64,000 bases of DNA from Streptomyces sp. NRRL F-2580 (GTDB lineage Bacteria; Actinomycetota; Actinomycetes; Streptomycetales; Streptomycetaceae), in assembly GCF_000720115.1 (NCBI RefSeq), contig NZ_JOIR01000048.1:1-64000 (forward strand), given 5' to 3'. The notes beneath the pieces were generated by a model that was given only the letters and a program-made list of their open reading frames with translations, was not told where the DNA came from and did not search any database. Numbering within the stretch: the stretch's first letter is position 1; each line of letters begins with the position of its first letter. This document shows positions 35,114-43,902 of the stretch, piece after piece. Both the position numbers and the translations under genes were made by a program.

Positions 35114-35394
35114 CGCCGTTCCACGCGGGCACCATCGCCGCCCGCCCGCCCGCCCGCCCGTCGGCCGAGCCGTCCCTCCTGGGGCTACCGGCTCACCCAG
35201 GGGCTGCACGTGGCGTCCGGGATCGCCGCGATCCCGCTGCTGCCGGCCAAGCTGTCTCCCACTCCTTCGCGGTGCCTCCCCCTTGCGTGAGTGAGGTGCC
35301 GAGGGCGGGGCAGGCGGAATGCGAAGGACGACAGGCAACCGCTCGCTGTCTTCCCCTCCTGCCCCGTTCGACCCCGCGTGCAAGGAGACCTGTC
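35114..35394. other. Spacer with a CCCG run; no gene seen
   Basis: Contains a (CCCG) repeat run at about 35139-35161. A short frame reading VASGIAAIPLLPAKLS may be a scrap of an older gene. Nothing else is supportable. Confidence 0.35.
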
Positions 35395-35616
35395 ATGCAC
35401 AGTGCCCCGTCGGAGCCTGAACTTCCGAATCGCGTACCGGAGAAACGCGACGCCGTCACACCTGACCTGCCGCCCGTCGGCCCCCGCGCCCCCGACCTCC
35501 CGGGCGCCGCGGCCGGACGGCCCCGGCGCGAGGACCCCGCGAAGGGCAGGAGCGAGGAGGGCGAGCAGCCGGCCCCCGGCCCGGGCAACGCCAAGCCCCA
35601 AGAGCCGACCGACTGA
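35395..35616 (+). CDS. Small hydrophilic protein (73 aa)
   Basis: A Pro/Glu/Arg/Gly-rich sequence without hydrophobic segments (PNRVPEKRDAVTPDLPPVG, GKSEEG-like charged end). The ribosome site is excellent: AAGGAG seven bases before ATG 35395. That supports translation even though no family is recognised. It converges on the phosphatase gene 10 bases away. Confidence 0.6.
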   Translation: MHSAPSEPELPNRVPEKRDAVTPDLPPVGPRAPDLPGAAAGRPRREDPAKGRSEEGEQPAPGPGNAKPQEPTD

Positions 35617-35626
35617 CCCGAGCCAC

Positions 35627-36820
35627 CTAGCGGAAATCCCAGCCGAGGCGGAGTACGGCCAGGTCGTCGGTGTGTCTTCCGGCGTTGAGCGCTCTGGTCT
35701 GGCGGATGAGGCTGTCCAGGTGCGCTGCCGGGTCCGCGGACGGTGTGGTGTTGATCAGGGGCAGGAGCCCCTCGATGCCCAGCCGGCCGCCGGCGTCACC
35801 GTTGTGCCCCTCGGTGAGGCCGTCGGTGTAGAGGGTGAGCGCTCCGGCGTCCGGGAGGGAGATGACCGTGGCGGGCCACTCGCCGTGGCCGGGAACTATG
35901 CCGAGTGCGATGCCGTGCTCGGCGGGCACCTCCAGGGTCTCCTCCACGGTGGTGAGCAGGGGCTCGTGGTGGCCCGCCAGGTAGAGGGTGGCAGTGGAGG
36001 CCTTCTGGTCGAGGGTGAGGAGCGTGCAGGTGGCGAAGAGGGGCTGGGTGCCGCGCTCCGCCACCAGCAGGCGTTCCATCAGGTGCAGCAGTTCCGTGCC
36101 GTGGTGTCCGGCCAGGACGAGCGAGCGCCAGGCGATGCGCAGGCAGACACCGAGGGCCGCGGCGTCGGGGCCGTGTCCGCTGACGTCACCGACGACGGCG
36201 TGCAGCAGTCCTCCGTCACCTTCGACGACGTCGAGGAAGTCGCCGCCGAGCAGGGCCTGTTCGGCGCCGGGCAGGTAGCGGGTGGTCACCGTGACCGTGG
36301 AGGTGTCGAGGAGGGGCCGCGGCAGCAGTCCGCGTTCCAGGCGGGCGTTCTCCTCCGCCCGCTGCCGGGCCGACTGGGCTTCGGCCGCCGCGCGCTCGGC
36401 GTGGCTCCGGTAGACGGCGTAGCGGACCGTGCGGCGCAGCAGGTCGGCTTCGACCTTGCCCTTGACGAGGTAGTCCTGGGCCCCGGCGGCCATCGCCTCG
36501 GAGCCCGCCTGCTTCTCGGACAGGCCGGTCAGGACGATCACCGCGGTGTGCGGGGCCATGGCGCGGACGGTGGTGACCGCGTCGGTGCCCGACACGTCGG
36601 GCAGGTGCAGGTCGAGGAGGATGCAGTCGAAGGCGAGGGCTGCGAGTTCCGAGCGGGCTCCGGCGAGCGAGGTGCTGATGGCGAGCTCGAAGCGCAGCTC
36701 GGTGTCGTGGAGGAGCTCCTCCACGAGTAGGGCGTCGGCGGCGTCGTCCTCGATGAGGAGGATGCGGTAGACCGGTTCGTTCGCGGCGATGCCGCTGACG
36801 TGGGGGAGGGTCGCGGTCAT
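35627..36820 (-). CDS. Receiver-PP2C (SpoIIE) phosphatase response regulator (397 aa)
   Basis: A receiver domain (about 15-135: LLIEDDAADALLVEELL, phospho-Asp in CILLDLHLPDVSG, Lys in YLVKGKVE) is joined by an Arg/Ala coiled-coil to a PP2C domain (about 175-395). The metal motifs are GGDFLDVVEGDGG, GDVSGHGPDA and DGLTEGH, ending TDDLAVLRLGW. RsbU/RssB-like proteins of this layout turn a two-component signal into STAS dephosphorylation. ATG 36820 overlaps the stop of the histidine kinase upstream, its likely phosphodonor. Confidence 0.92.
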   Translation of the reverse strand: MTATLPHVSGIAANEPVYRILLIEDDAADALLVEELLHDTELRFELAISTSLAGARSELAALAFDCILLDLHLPDVSGTDAVTTVRAMAPHTAVIVLTGLSEKQAGSEAMAAGAQDYLVKGKVEADLLRRTVRYAVYRSHAERAAAEAQSARQRAEENARLERGLLPRPLLDTSTVTVTTRYLPGAEQALLGGDFLDVVEGDGGLLHAVVGDVSGHGPDAAALGVCLRIAWRSLVLAGHHGTELLHLMERLLVAERGTQPLFATCTLLTLDQKASTATLYLAGHHEPLLTTVEETLEVPAEHGIALGIVPGHGEWPATVISLPDAGALTLYTDGLTEGHNGDAGGRLGIEGLLPLINTTPSADPAAHLDSLIRQTRALNAGRHTDDLAVLRLGWDFR

Positions 36821-38424
36821 GGCGCCGGCTCCGCGGCGGCCCGGGTCGCTTCCGCGATGGTGGACGGGGACAGCGCCGGGGGAGGCTCGGAGGCGAGGGT
36901 GAAGCTGATGCGCGTCCCGTCCCGGTACTCCGGGTCGACGGCGATGTCGCCGCCGTGGAACTCGACGATCTTCTTGCACATCGCCAGGCCGATTCCGCTT
37001 CCGGGATAGACGTCCTTGGTGTGGAGCCGCTGGAAGATCACGAACACCTTGTCGGCGTACTCGGGAGCGATGCCGATGCCGTTGTCGGTCACCGTGAACC
37101 GCCACAGCTCCCCCTCCCGGGCCACGGCGACACGGATCTCCGGTGCCAGGTCCGGACGGCGGAACTTGACCGCGTTGCCGATCAGGTTCTGCCAGAGCAT
37201 GCCCATCTGGGTGGGATCGGCGACCAGGGTCGGGAGCGGATCGTGCGTGATCGACGCGCCCGCCTCCTCGATGCCGACGCTCAGTGCGGACAAGGTCCGT
37301 TCCATGACGTGGTCGAGGTCGACCTTTTCGGGAGCGTGGTGGACGCGGCCCACCCGGGAGAAGTCGAGAAGGTCGTTGATGAGGGTCTGCATGCGGTTGG
37401 CGCCGTCGACCGCGATGCCGATGTACTGGTCCGCCTTGGCGTCGAGCTGCCCTCCGTAGCGCCGCTGGAGGAGCTGCGTGAAGCTGGAGACCTTGCGCAG
37501 CGGCTCCTGCAGGTCGTGGGAGGCCACGTACGCGAACTGCTCCAGCTCGGCGTTGGACCGCTGCAGGTCGGCGGTCTGCGCGTCCAGGCGCAGCCGGGCC
37601 TCCTCGCTGAAGGCCAGCTCGCGCAACAGCCGGCGGCGCATGAAGTCGATCTCGCCGCTCAGACGCCGCAGGTCCGCCGGACCGGCCGAGGAGATGGGAT
37701 GGCCGAAGTCACCTTCGGCGACGGTGCGGGCGTCCGCCCCCAGCTGCTCGAGCGGCCGGGTGATGCCGCGGCGCAGGCCTTCGAACACCAGCCCGGCCAG
37801 CAGGGCGATCACGACGGCGATCGCCGCGAACACCCAGTTCCGCAGCCTCATCGTGGCGGCGAGGTCGGCCCGTGTCCGGGCCCGCTCCGCGCGCAACCGT
37901 TCCTGCTGGTCGCCCATGGCCTGACGCAGGGCGTCGAACGCCGCCTTCGCCTCGGCGGCGCGTTCGATGGCCAGGGGAGAGGGCGCCCCGGGTGGGGAGG
38001 CGGCGACGGGGCGGGCGATCCTCTCCTGCCACGTGGACAGCGCGTCCTGGACGCTCTTCAGGTCGTCGAGCGCGCGGGAGTCGCCGCGCAGGAGTTGCGC
38101 GAGCTGCGCGGCGTACGTGTTCTCGTCCGTGAGCCCCCGCCGGTACGGCTCCAGGAACTCCGGGGTTCCGGTGAGGCCGTAGCCGCGGATACCGGTTTCC
38201 TGGTTGAGGAGGGCCGATTCCAGACGGAACGCGGTCGACAGCGCGGGGGACCGTACGTCCACGAGCTCGTTGCTGATCCTCGCCGTACGCCCCAGCACCC
38301 ACGCTCCGGTCACACCGAGCACGGCCAGCACCACCAGCGACACCGCCACCCCGACGCGGAGCCACCGCCGGGTCGTCCACGCGGAGAACCTCGGCGTACG
38401 CGGCGGCCTCGTCATGCCGGTCAT
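36817..38424 (-). CDS. CHASE3-HAMP sensor histidine kinase (535 aa)
   Basis: Two transmembrane helices (about 25-45 and 195-215) flank a CHASE3 sensor (LLNQETGIRGYGLTGTPEFL). A HAMP domain follows, then a coiled-coil, HisKA with phospho-His in QFAYVASHDLQEPLRKVSSF, and a GHKL ATPase (NLIGNAVKFRRPD, VTDNGIGIAPEYADKVF, GSGIGLAMCKKIVEFHGG). The HDLQEPLR type resembles phytochrome-like/Rcp1-partner kinases. Its 3' end overlaps the receiver-PP2C gene; a HTH-receiver gene is divergent upstream. ATG 38415 is an alternative start. Confidence 0.92.
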   Translation of the reverse strand: MTGMTRPPRTPRFSAWTTRRWLRVGVAVSLVVLAVLGVTGAWVLGRTARISNELVDVRSPALSTAFRLESALLNQETGIRGYGLTGTPEFLEPYRRGLTDENTYAAQLAQLLRGDSRALDDLKSVQDALSTWQERIARPVAASPPGAPSPLAIERAAEAKAAFDALRQAMGDQQERLRAERARTRADLAATMRLRNWVFAAIAVVIALLAGLVFEGLRRGITRPLEQLGADARTVAEGDFGHPISSAGPADLRRLSGEIDFMRRRLLRELAFSEEARLRLDAQTADLQRSNAELEQFAYVASHDLQEPLRKVSSFTQLLQRRYGGQLDAKADQYIGIAVDGANRMQTLINDLLDFSRVGRVHHAPEKVDLDHVMERTLSALSVGIEEAGASITHDPLPTLVADPTQMGMLWQNLIGNAVKFRRPDLAPEIRVAVAREGELWRFTVTDNGIGIAPEYADKVFVIFQRLHTKDVYPGSGIGLAMCKKIVEFHGGDIAVDPEYRDGTRISFTLASEPPPALSPSTIAEATRAAAEPAP

Positions 38425-38538
38425 CCTCTGATTCCCTTCCGAAACGGCACCCTTGAACAGATGGCGCAGCGCTCACTGTAAAGGGCATCGGACAACAATT
38501 GTTGTCGCCCATCGGGTCGGGGGCCTAGGGTGCGGGGT

Positions 38539-39312
38539 ATGCCGGGCAAGAACTTCCACCTGCGGACCACCCCGAAGGAGACGGCTGCCGTCGCCGACGC
38601 GGCTGTCGCCGACCTCGCCCGGCGCCTGACCCTCCAGCTGCAGAAGGACCTCTCCCACCCGGCAGCGGACGACCGTGCGCAGGCGCTGGCACGCCTGCAC
38701 GTACTGGACCACCTTCAAGCGGCCGCAGAACGTCTGCAACGCGCGGCGGCCGCGGATGCCGCGCGTGCAGGAGCCGGATACCCCCAGATCGGCCGCGCAT
38801 GCGGCATGACCCGCCAGGGCGCCCGCCGCCGCTGGCCGGGGCTCTTCAACCACACCGACGAAGCATCCACGGAGCAACTGACGATGAACGCCCCCGCCCG
38901 CCCGATCGATGTCCTGCTCGTGGAAGACGACATCGCCGACGCCATGCTCATCGAGGAGGCCCTCGCCGAGCGCGGGGCCCGCAACCTCGTCCAGGCCACC
39001 GACGGCGTCGCCGCCCTGGAACACCTGCGCAACCCCGACAGCCCGCGCCCCGACCTCATCGTGCTCGACCTGAACATGCCCCGCATGAACGGCCGTGACC
39101 TGCTCCGCATCCTGAAGAACGACGCCGACTTGCGGACCATCCCCGTCGTCGTCCTCACCACGTCCTCCGCGCCCGACGACGTCGCCGGCGCGTACACCAG
39201 CCACGCCAACGCCTACGTGACGAAGCCCGTCAACCTGGAGGAGTTCGAGCAGGCCGTCCAGAGCATCGACTCCTTCTACCTGGACACCGCAACGCGCCCG
39301 CCCCGCGCCTGA
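38539..39312 (+). CDS. HTH - receiver fusion protein, Rcp1-type (257 aa)
   Basis: One unbroken frame. The first about 115 residues hold helices and a helix-turn-helix-like end (GYPQIGRACGMTRQGARRRW). This is followed without a stop by an Rcp1-like receiver (about 120-250): LLVEDDIADAMLIEEAL, phospho-Asp in LIVLDLNMPRMNGRD, VVLTTSSAPDD and Lys in YVTKPVNLEEF. The HTH precedes the receiver, opposite to normal response regulators. ATG 38884 with GGAG 9 bases upstream could start a separate receiver protein, so two products are possible. Divergent from the kinase gene. Confidence 0.8.
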   Translation: MPGKNFHLRTTPKETAAVADAAVADLARRLTLQLQKDLSHPAADDRAQALARLHVLDHLQAAAERLQRAAAADAARAGAGYPQIGRACGMTRQGARRRWPGLFNHTDEASTEQLTMNAPARPIDVLLVEDDIADAMLIEEALAERGARNLVQATDGVAALEHLRNPDSPRPDLIVLDLNMPRMNGRDLLRILKNDADLRTIPVVVLTTSSAPDDVAGAYTSHANAYVTKPVNLEEFEQAVQSIDSFYLDTATRPPRA

Positions 39313-39359
39313 CATCCCGGTGGCGGTGGCCGGTTCGGCGCCGCCGAGCAGGCGGCCGG

Positions 39360-39384
39360 GGTTCAAAGGTGATCGGCGGGGTAG
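39360..39384 (+). promoter_or_regulatory. Sigma-B-like promoter ahead of the DUF5133 gene
   Basis: GGTT (39360-39363), 15 bases, GGGTAG (39379-39384), 43 bases before ATG 39428. Confidence 0.4.
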
Positions 39385-39427
39385 GCGACGGCCACTTGAT
39401 CGATCCGCCGGCGAAAGGCAACCACCG

Positions 39428-39658
39428 ATGTTGATGGCTCACCCGGCCGTACTCCCCGGTCTCGTCGACCGCTACTGGGCACTGTCCGTACTCGATGCCG
39501 GGGAGGGCGACTCGCCCGTGCGCAAGGAGATCGAGGATGTCGAGCGAGCCTTGTGCGTGGCCACCGGCACGACGGACGTGCACGCCGCCCTGATCGCAGC
39601 CCGCCACCACCTGCCCGGCACGGGCACCCTCGACGACTCCGTACTCGCGTCCGGCTGA
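39428..39658 (+). CDS. DUF5133 small protein (76 aa)
   Basis: Starts MLMAHPAVLPGLVDRYWAL and continues RKEIEDVERALCVATGT with a final helix of HAALIAARHHLPG. I recognise this as DUF5133, a Streptomyces-specific soluble small protein of unknown role that is commonly found near regulators. AAAGG lies upstream of ATG 39428, and a sigma-B-like promoter is present. Confidence 0.85.
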   Translation: MLMAHPAVLPGLVDRYWALSVLDAGEGDSPVRKEIEDVERALCVATGTTDVHAALIAARHHLPGTGTLDDSVLASG

Positions 39659-39869
39659 CCGGGCCGGGCGGAGAACGAAGGTGTCCTTGGTGCGGAAGAG
39701 CCGGGTGGACGCGCGCGTCCACCACATGGCCGGACGGGCGGACCGGCCGACGTACCAAAGGCCCTCAGGCCGTGCGGTTTGTCCGGCTTCTCCCTCGACC
39801 GGGCCAGTGTGGCCGGGGTGAAGCGGGGCAGACGACCGCAAACGTGGAGCCGATCCCGGAGGCCTGTCG

Positions 39870-40286
39870 ATGTCCTGTGTGTCTGCGTCTGTTCTGATCG
39901 CTGTCCGCCTAGACGCACCGTGGGGCGGTGTGCCGCTCCTCGCCCGCTTCTCGTACGACGCCGAGGACCCGTACGCGGTCCAGGCCGCGTTCTTCGACGG
40001 TCCCACCACCCTGGCCTGTTGGCACTTCGACCGGCAGATGCTCGCCGAGGGACTCCACCACCCGGTGGGCGAGGGAGACGTCGCCTTCAGCCCCCACACG
40101 GCAGCCGACGGCGACGAGCTCCGCGTCTCTTTGGGAAGGTGCGGCGCGGAGGATCAGGGGAACGCCGTTCTCTTCGTGGACGCCCGCGCGCTGGCAGGCT
40201 TCCTGGAGCAGACGTACGCCGTCATCGGCCCGGGGGAGGAATTCCTCGACCTCGACAAGCTCCTCGACGAGTTCCTGGCCCGCTGA
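39870..40286 (+). CDS. SsgA-like sporulation/cell-division protein (138 aa)
   Basis: SsgA-like proteins (SALPs) are restricted to sporulating actinomycetes and control septum placement, peptidoglycan or spore separation. The signature here is LLARFSYDAEDPYAVQAAFF, followed by VTWxxxR-like TLACWHFDRQMLAEGL and a C-terminal helix EEFLDLDKLLDEFLA. Length matches the family. It is a divergent SALP; which SsgA-G subgroup cannot be told. Supports Streptomyces-like taxonomy. Confidence 0.9.
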   Translation: MSCVSASVLIAVRLDAPWGGVPLLARFSYDAEDPYAVQAAFFDGPTTLACWHFDRQMLAEGLHHPVGEGDVAFSPHTAADGDELRVSLGRCGAEDQGNAVLFVDARALAGFLEQTYAVIGPGEEFLDLDKLLDEFLAR

Positions 40287-40671
40287 CCTGCGACTGATCG
40301 CCTACATCGTGGGCGGTCTGCCGTCGATCCGGCGGGCGGACCCGCCGCGGCTCGTGCAGCAGCGCGCTGTCGTCGCTGTCCGCGTGGCCCACGCCCATCC
40401 GCGGGTGCCCCTTCCACAGTGCCGTCATCGAAGGCGCCGCAGAGCTCCCGGAGGTTGCTCGCCTCGCCCAGCGGCACAAGCAGGCTTCGCCCTGGGCCCG
40501 GCGGCCGGAGCCTGAACCGGGGCGGGGGCCGGCGCGTGAACGCACGCCGCCCACCCCGTGTCGGCGCGCCCGTGTCCCCACGGCTCCGCCGGACCCCGCC
40601 CGGCGCGGCGGTCTAGCATGAAGAGCGAGGCTTCATCTCCAGGCCCGGGCCACAGCGGCAGGGAGGCCGGT
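40287..40671. other. Intergenic region, no gene seen
   Basis: About 385 bases of GC-rich sequence with only frames that mirror each other. An in-frame ATG at 40618 could extend the GH15 gene by 18 codons, but the strong GGGAGG site belongs to ATG 40672. Confidence 0.4.
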
Positions 40672-42507
40672 ATGGCGTTCGACACGGCTGGTTTCGAGCA
40701 GGCGGACGGCGGCCGTTACGTCCCGATCGCCGAGCACGGCCTGATCGGCGATCTCCGTACGACCGCCCTGGTCGGTACGAACGGCACCATCGACTGGTAC
40801 TGCTGCCCGCGCTTCGACGCGCCCAGCGTCTTCGGATCCATCCTCGACGCCGACAAGGGCGGGTCGTTCGAGTTGGCCGCCGAGGTCCCGAGCCGCACCA
40901 GACAGTTCTACTTCCCCGACACGAACGTGCTGATCACGCGGTTCTTCGCCGCGGACGGCGTGGCGGAGATCCAGGACTTCATGCCCGTGGTCGACGACTC
41001 GCGGGAGGCGGCCCGGCACCGGCTGATCCGGCGGGTGATCTGCGTCCGCGGAACCCTCCCGTTCAGGGCCCGGATCGCCCCCCGCTTCGGCTACGGCGCC
41101 GAAGCGCACACCACGCACCTCGAAGGCCACACGGCGGTGTTCCGCTCCCCGTCACTGACACTCGCGCTGACCTCCACCGCCCCCCTGGAGAGCGACGGCC
41201 TGGACGTGGGGTCGCGGTTCAAACTCCTGGAGGGCGAGTCCCACGTATTCGCCCTCGACCAGATCGGCGACGGCCTCCCGCCCCGGTCCTGCCCGCGCGC
41301 CGAGGCACAGGAGCAGGCCGAGGCGACCGTCCGGTTCTGGCGCCACTGGCTCGCCGGTTCCCGCTACCACGGGCGGTGGCGGGAGATGGTGAACCGCTCC
41401 GCGCTGCTGCTGAAGCTGCTCACCTACGCGCCGACCGGTGCGATCGTCGCCGCACCCACCACCAGCCTCCCCGAGCAGATCGGCGGCGAGCGCAACTGGG
41501 ACTACCGCTACGTCTGGGTCCGCGACGCTGCCTTCTGCGTCTACGCGATGCTGCGCCTGGGGTTCACCTCGGAGGCCGAGGGGTTCATGGGGTTCATCTC
41601 CGAGCGGGGCATCCTGCGGGGCATGGGGGAGACCGGTCCGTTGCAGATCATGTACGGCATCGACGGGCGCGCCGACCTGCCCGAATACGAGCTTCCGCAC
41701 CTGGAGGGATACCTCGGCTCCGCACCGGTCCGGGTGGGCAACGCCGCCACCGGCCAGCTCCAGCTGGACATCTACGGTGCGCTGATCGACTCGATCTACC
41801 TCTACGACAAGTGGGGGCAGCCGATCAGCAGTGACCGCTGGGACGAGGTCGGTTCCGTGGTGGACTGGCTGTGCGAGCACTGGGACCAGCCCGACGAGGG
41901 GGTGTGGGAGACCAGGGCGGGCCGGCGGAACTTCGTGTACTCGCGTCTGATGTGCTGGGTGGCGCTGGAGCGGGCGATGCGCATGGCGAACCGCCGCGGC
42001 CTGCCGGCGGACCTGCCCCGCTGGCGGGAGTCCCGGGACGCGATCTACCGGCAGATCATGCGGCGCGGCTGGTCGCCCGAGCGAGGAGCGTTCGTCCAGG
42101 GGTTGGACGACCACGTGCTGGACGCCTCGCTGCTGATGATGCCGATGGCCAAGTTCATCTCGCCCACCGACCCCAAGTGGCTCTCCACCCTGGACGCGCT
42201 CTCCACGGACCTGGTCTCCGACTCACTGGTCTACCGCTACGACGCGACCGCCAGCCCGGACGGCCTGCACGGCCCCGAGGGCACCTTCTCGATCTGCTCC
42301 TTCTGGTACGTGGAGGCGCTGGCCCGGGCGGGCCGGCTGGAGGAGGCCCGGCTCGCCTTCGAGAAGATGCTCACCTACGGCAACCACCTCGGCCTGTTCG
42401 CGGAGGAGATCGGCCCGACCGGAGAACAGCTGGGCAACTTCCCCCAGGCCTTCACCCACCTCTCGCTGATCAGCGCCGCCTTCAACCTCGATCGCGCGCT
42501 GGGCTGA
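40672..42507 (+). CDS. Glycoside hydrolase family 15 protein (611 aa)
   Basis: An N-terminal beta domain (YVPIAEHGLIGDLRTTALVG, GTIDWYCCPRFDAPSVFGSI) is followed by an (alpha/alpha)6 barrel. The barrel has SLPEQIGGERNWDYRYVWVR, where catalytic acid/base and substrate residues reside, and ends with EEIGPTGEQLGNFPQAFTH, the second catalytic Glu region. Actinobacterial members include the GH15 trehalases and glucoamylase-like enzymes. No signal peptide, so cytoplasmic; trehalase or glucan hydrolysis is inferred. GGGAGG precedes ATG 40672. Confidence 0.92.
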   Translation: MAFDTAGFEQADGGRYVPIAEHGLIGDLRTTALVGTNGTIDWYCCPRFDAPSVFGSILDADKGGSFELAAEVPSRTRQFYFPDTNVLITRFFAADGVAEIQDFMPVVDDSREAARHRLIRRVICVRGTLPFRARIAPRFGYGAEAHTTHLEGHTAVFRSPSLTLALTSTAPLESDGLDVGSRFKLLEGESHVFALDQIGDGLPPRSCPRAEAQEQAEATVRFWRHWLAGSRYHGRWREMVNRSALLLKLLTYAPTGAIVAAPTTSLPEQIGGERNWDYRYVWVRDAAFCVYAMLRLGFTSEAEGFMGFISERGILRGMGETGPLQIMYGIDGRADLPEYELPHLEGYLGSAPVRVGNAATGQLQLDIYGALIDSIYLYDKWGQPISSDRWDEVGSVVDWLCEHWDQPDEGVWETRAGRRNFVYSRLMCWVALERAMRMANRRGLPADLPRWRESRDAIYRQIMRRGWSPERGAFVQGLDDHVLDASLLMMPMAKFISPTDPKWLSTLDALSTDLVSDSLVYRYDATASPDGLHGPEGTFSICSFWYVEALARAGRLEEARLAFEKMLTYGNHLGLFAEEIGPTGEQLGNFPQAFTHLSLISAAFNLDRALG

Positions 42508-42547
42508 CGCGGCATCACCGCCGGGACGTGAACGACAGGAGTTCGGC

Positions 42548-42976
42548 ATGACCGAAGAGCTCGACTGGAACGCGAAGATCATCGACGAGTTCCGCACGAA
42601 CGAGGGCAGGGTCGGCGGGGCCTTCGAGGGCGCTCCGCTGGTCCTCGTCCATCACCGCGGCCGCAGGAGCGGGCAGGAGCGTGTCAGCCCGATGATGTAC
42701 CTCTCGCACGAGACCGAGCCGGACATCGTCTACGTCTTCGCGAGCAAGGGCGGAGCGCCCACCGACCCGGACTGGTACCGCAACCTGCTCGCCGCCGGCG
42801 AGGGCGCCGTCGAACGGGGCACTGAGACCTACCGGGTGAGCGTCCGCGAGCTGGACGGAGCGGAACGCGACCGCGTCTTCGCCGAACAGGCGCGGCGTTA
42901 CCCCGGCTTCGCCGAGTACGCCCGCCAGACCGCCGGAATCCGCGTCATCCCCGTGCTCGAACTCCGGCGGGCGTAG
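42548..42976 (+). CDS. Deazaflavin (F420)-dependent nitroreductase/Ddn-like protein (142 aa)
   Basis: A split beta-barrel of the Ddn/Rv3547 family: IIDEFRTNEGRVGGAFEGAP, LVLVHHRGRRSGQERVSPMM and GAPTDPDWYRNLLAAGE. The RRSGQER segment contacts the phosphate tail of F420 in relatives. It reduces quinones or other acceptors using F420H2. It starts 40 bases after the GH15 gene, probably as a separate product of the same transcript. Confidence 0.9.
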   Translation: MTEELDWNAKIIDEFRTNEGRVGGAFEGAPLVLVHHRGRRSGQERVSPMMYLSHETEPDIVYVFASKGGAPTDPDWYRNLLAAGEGAVERGTETYRVSVRELDGAERDRVFAEQARRYPGFAEYARQTAGIRVIPVLELRRA

Positions 42977-43091
42977 TCCCGCGCCGGCTCACGGGGGGCC
43001 CAGCGCGTGCTGCTTCAGCGTGCCCGCGAGGCGGCCGGTTCCACGCCGCGTCGAACATCCAGCGTCCACGCCCGGCGGCGGTGGCCGGGTC

Positions 43092-43502
43092 CTACTTGGC
43101 GTCGATCTCGGCGATCAGGCCCTCGATGAGGCCCTTGATCTCGTCGCGGATGGGGCGGACGGCCTCGACGCCCTGGCCTGCCGGGTCGTCGAGCTGCCAG
43201 TCGAGGTAGGTCTTGCCGGGGAAGTACGGGCAGGCGTCGCCGCAGCCCATGGTGATGATGTAGTCCGATGCTTGCGCGGCCTCGGGGGTGAGGACCTTCG
43301 GCTCCTGGTCGGAGATGTCGATGCCCAGCTCGGCCATGGCGGCCACGGCCGAGGGGTTGATCCGCTCGCCGGGCACGGAACCGGCGGAGCGGACCTCGAC
43401 GCGGTCGCCCGCGAGGTGGCGCAGGAACCCGGCCGCCATCTGGGAGCGGCCCGCGTTGTGGACGCAGACGAACAGGACGGAGGCGGCCGGGGCGGAGGGC
43501 AT
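43092..43502 (-). CDS. arsC: Arsenate reductase, LMW-phosphatase (thioredoxin) type (136 aa)
   Basis: Active-site loop CVHNAGRSQ matches C-x2-N-x2-R-S. The two further redox cysteines are in MGCGDACPYFPGK, as in the thioredoxin-coupled ArsC of Gram-positives. The typical IDISDQEPK segment is also present. It reduces arsenate to arsenite in the cytoplasm. It is divergent from an arsR gene 45 bases away, and both likely share one operator. Confidence 0.95.
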   Translation of the reverse strand: MPSAPAASVLFVCVHNAGRSQMAAGFLRHLAGDRVEVRSAGSVPGERINPSAVAAMAELGIDISDQEPKVLTPEAAQASDYIITMGCGDACPYFPGKTYLDWQLDDPAGQGVEAVRPIRDEIKGLIEGLIAEIDAK

Positions 43503-43526
43503 CTGTTCTTCCTTGGGGTGAGGTGA

Positions 43527-43544
43527 CTGATGTGAAAGTATCAG
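43527..43544. promoter_or_regulatory. Candidate ArsR operator between arsC and arsR
   Basis: CTGAT (43527-43531), 8 bases, ATCAG (43540-43544) is a perfect short dyad in the 45-base divergent spacer. Confidence 0.4.
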
Positions 43545-43547
43545 CCC

Positions 43548-43862
43548 ATGATGACGTCAGTCGACACTGATCTGATGCGGGTGCTGGCCGACCCGCTCAG
43601 GCTCAAGATCGTGACCCTGCTCGCCCGCGAGACGCTCTGCACCACCCACCTCGTGGAGGAGACGGGTGCCAAGCAGACGAACCTCTCCAACCACATGAAG
43701 GTGCTGCGGGAGGTCGGGGTCGTGGACACGGAGCCGTGCGGCAGGTTCGTCTACTACCGCCTGCGCCCGGAAGTCATCGAAGCCCTCGCCGGTCAGTTCG
43801 CCGACCTCGCCCGGACCGCGCGGTCCACCGTCGAAGCGAACGTCAAGCGGTCCTGCCCATAG
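43548..43862 (+). CDS. arsR: ArsR-family repressor (104 aa)
   Basis: Winged HTH: DPLRLKIVTLLARETLCTTH, then TGAKQTNLSNHMKVLREVGV and FVYYRLRPEV. The usual ELCVCDL sensor is replaced by ETLCTTHL with one Cys, and a second Cys lies at the very C-terminus (VKRSCP). Arsenite could be bound across these, a different site from the second ArsR here. It is divergent from arsC and upstream of the aquaporin gene, which starts 40 bases on and may be co-transcribed. Confidence 0.92.
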   Translation: MMTSVDTDLMRVLADPLRLKIVTLLARETLCTTHLVEETGAKQTNLSNHMKVLREVGVVDTEPCGRFVYYRLRPEVIEALAGQFADLARTARSTVEANVKRSCP

Positions 43863-43902
43863 CCTTTCGCCCTGCGCCTCACCTGCCCGAGGAGAACCTG
43901 CC

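Noticed and set aside
36955..38481. 508-codon plus-strand frame opposite the histidine kinase
   Set aside because: Shadow with low-complexity composition; the kinase motifs on the minus strand are complete.
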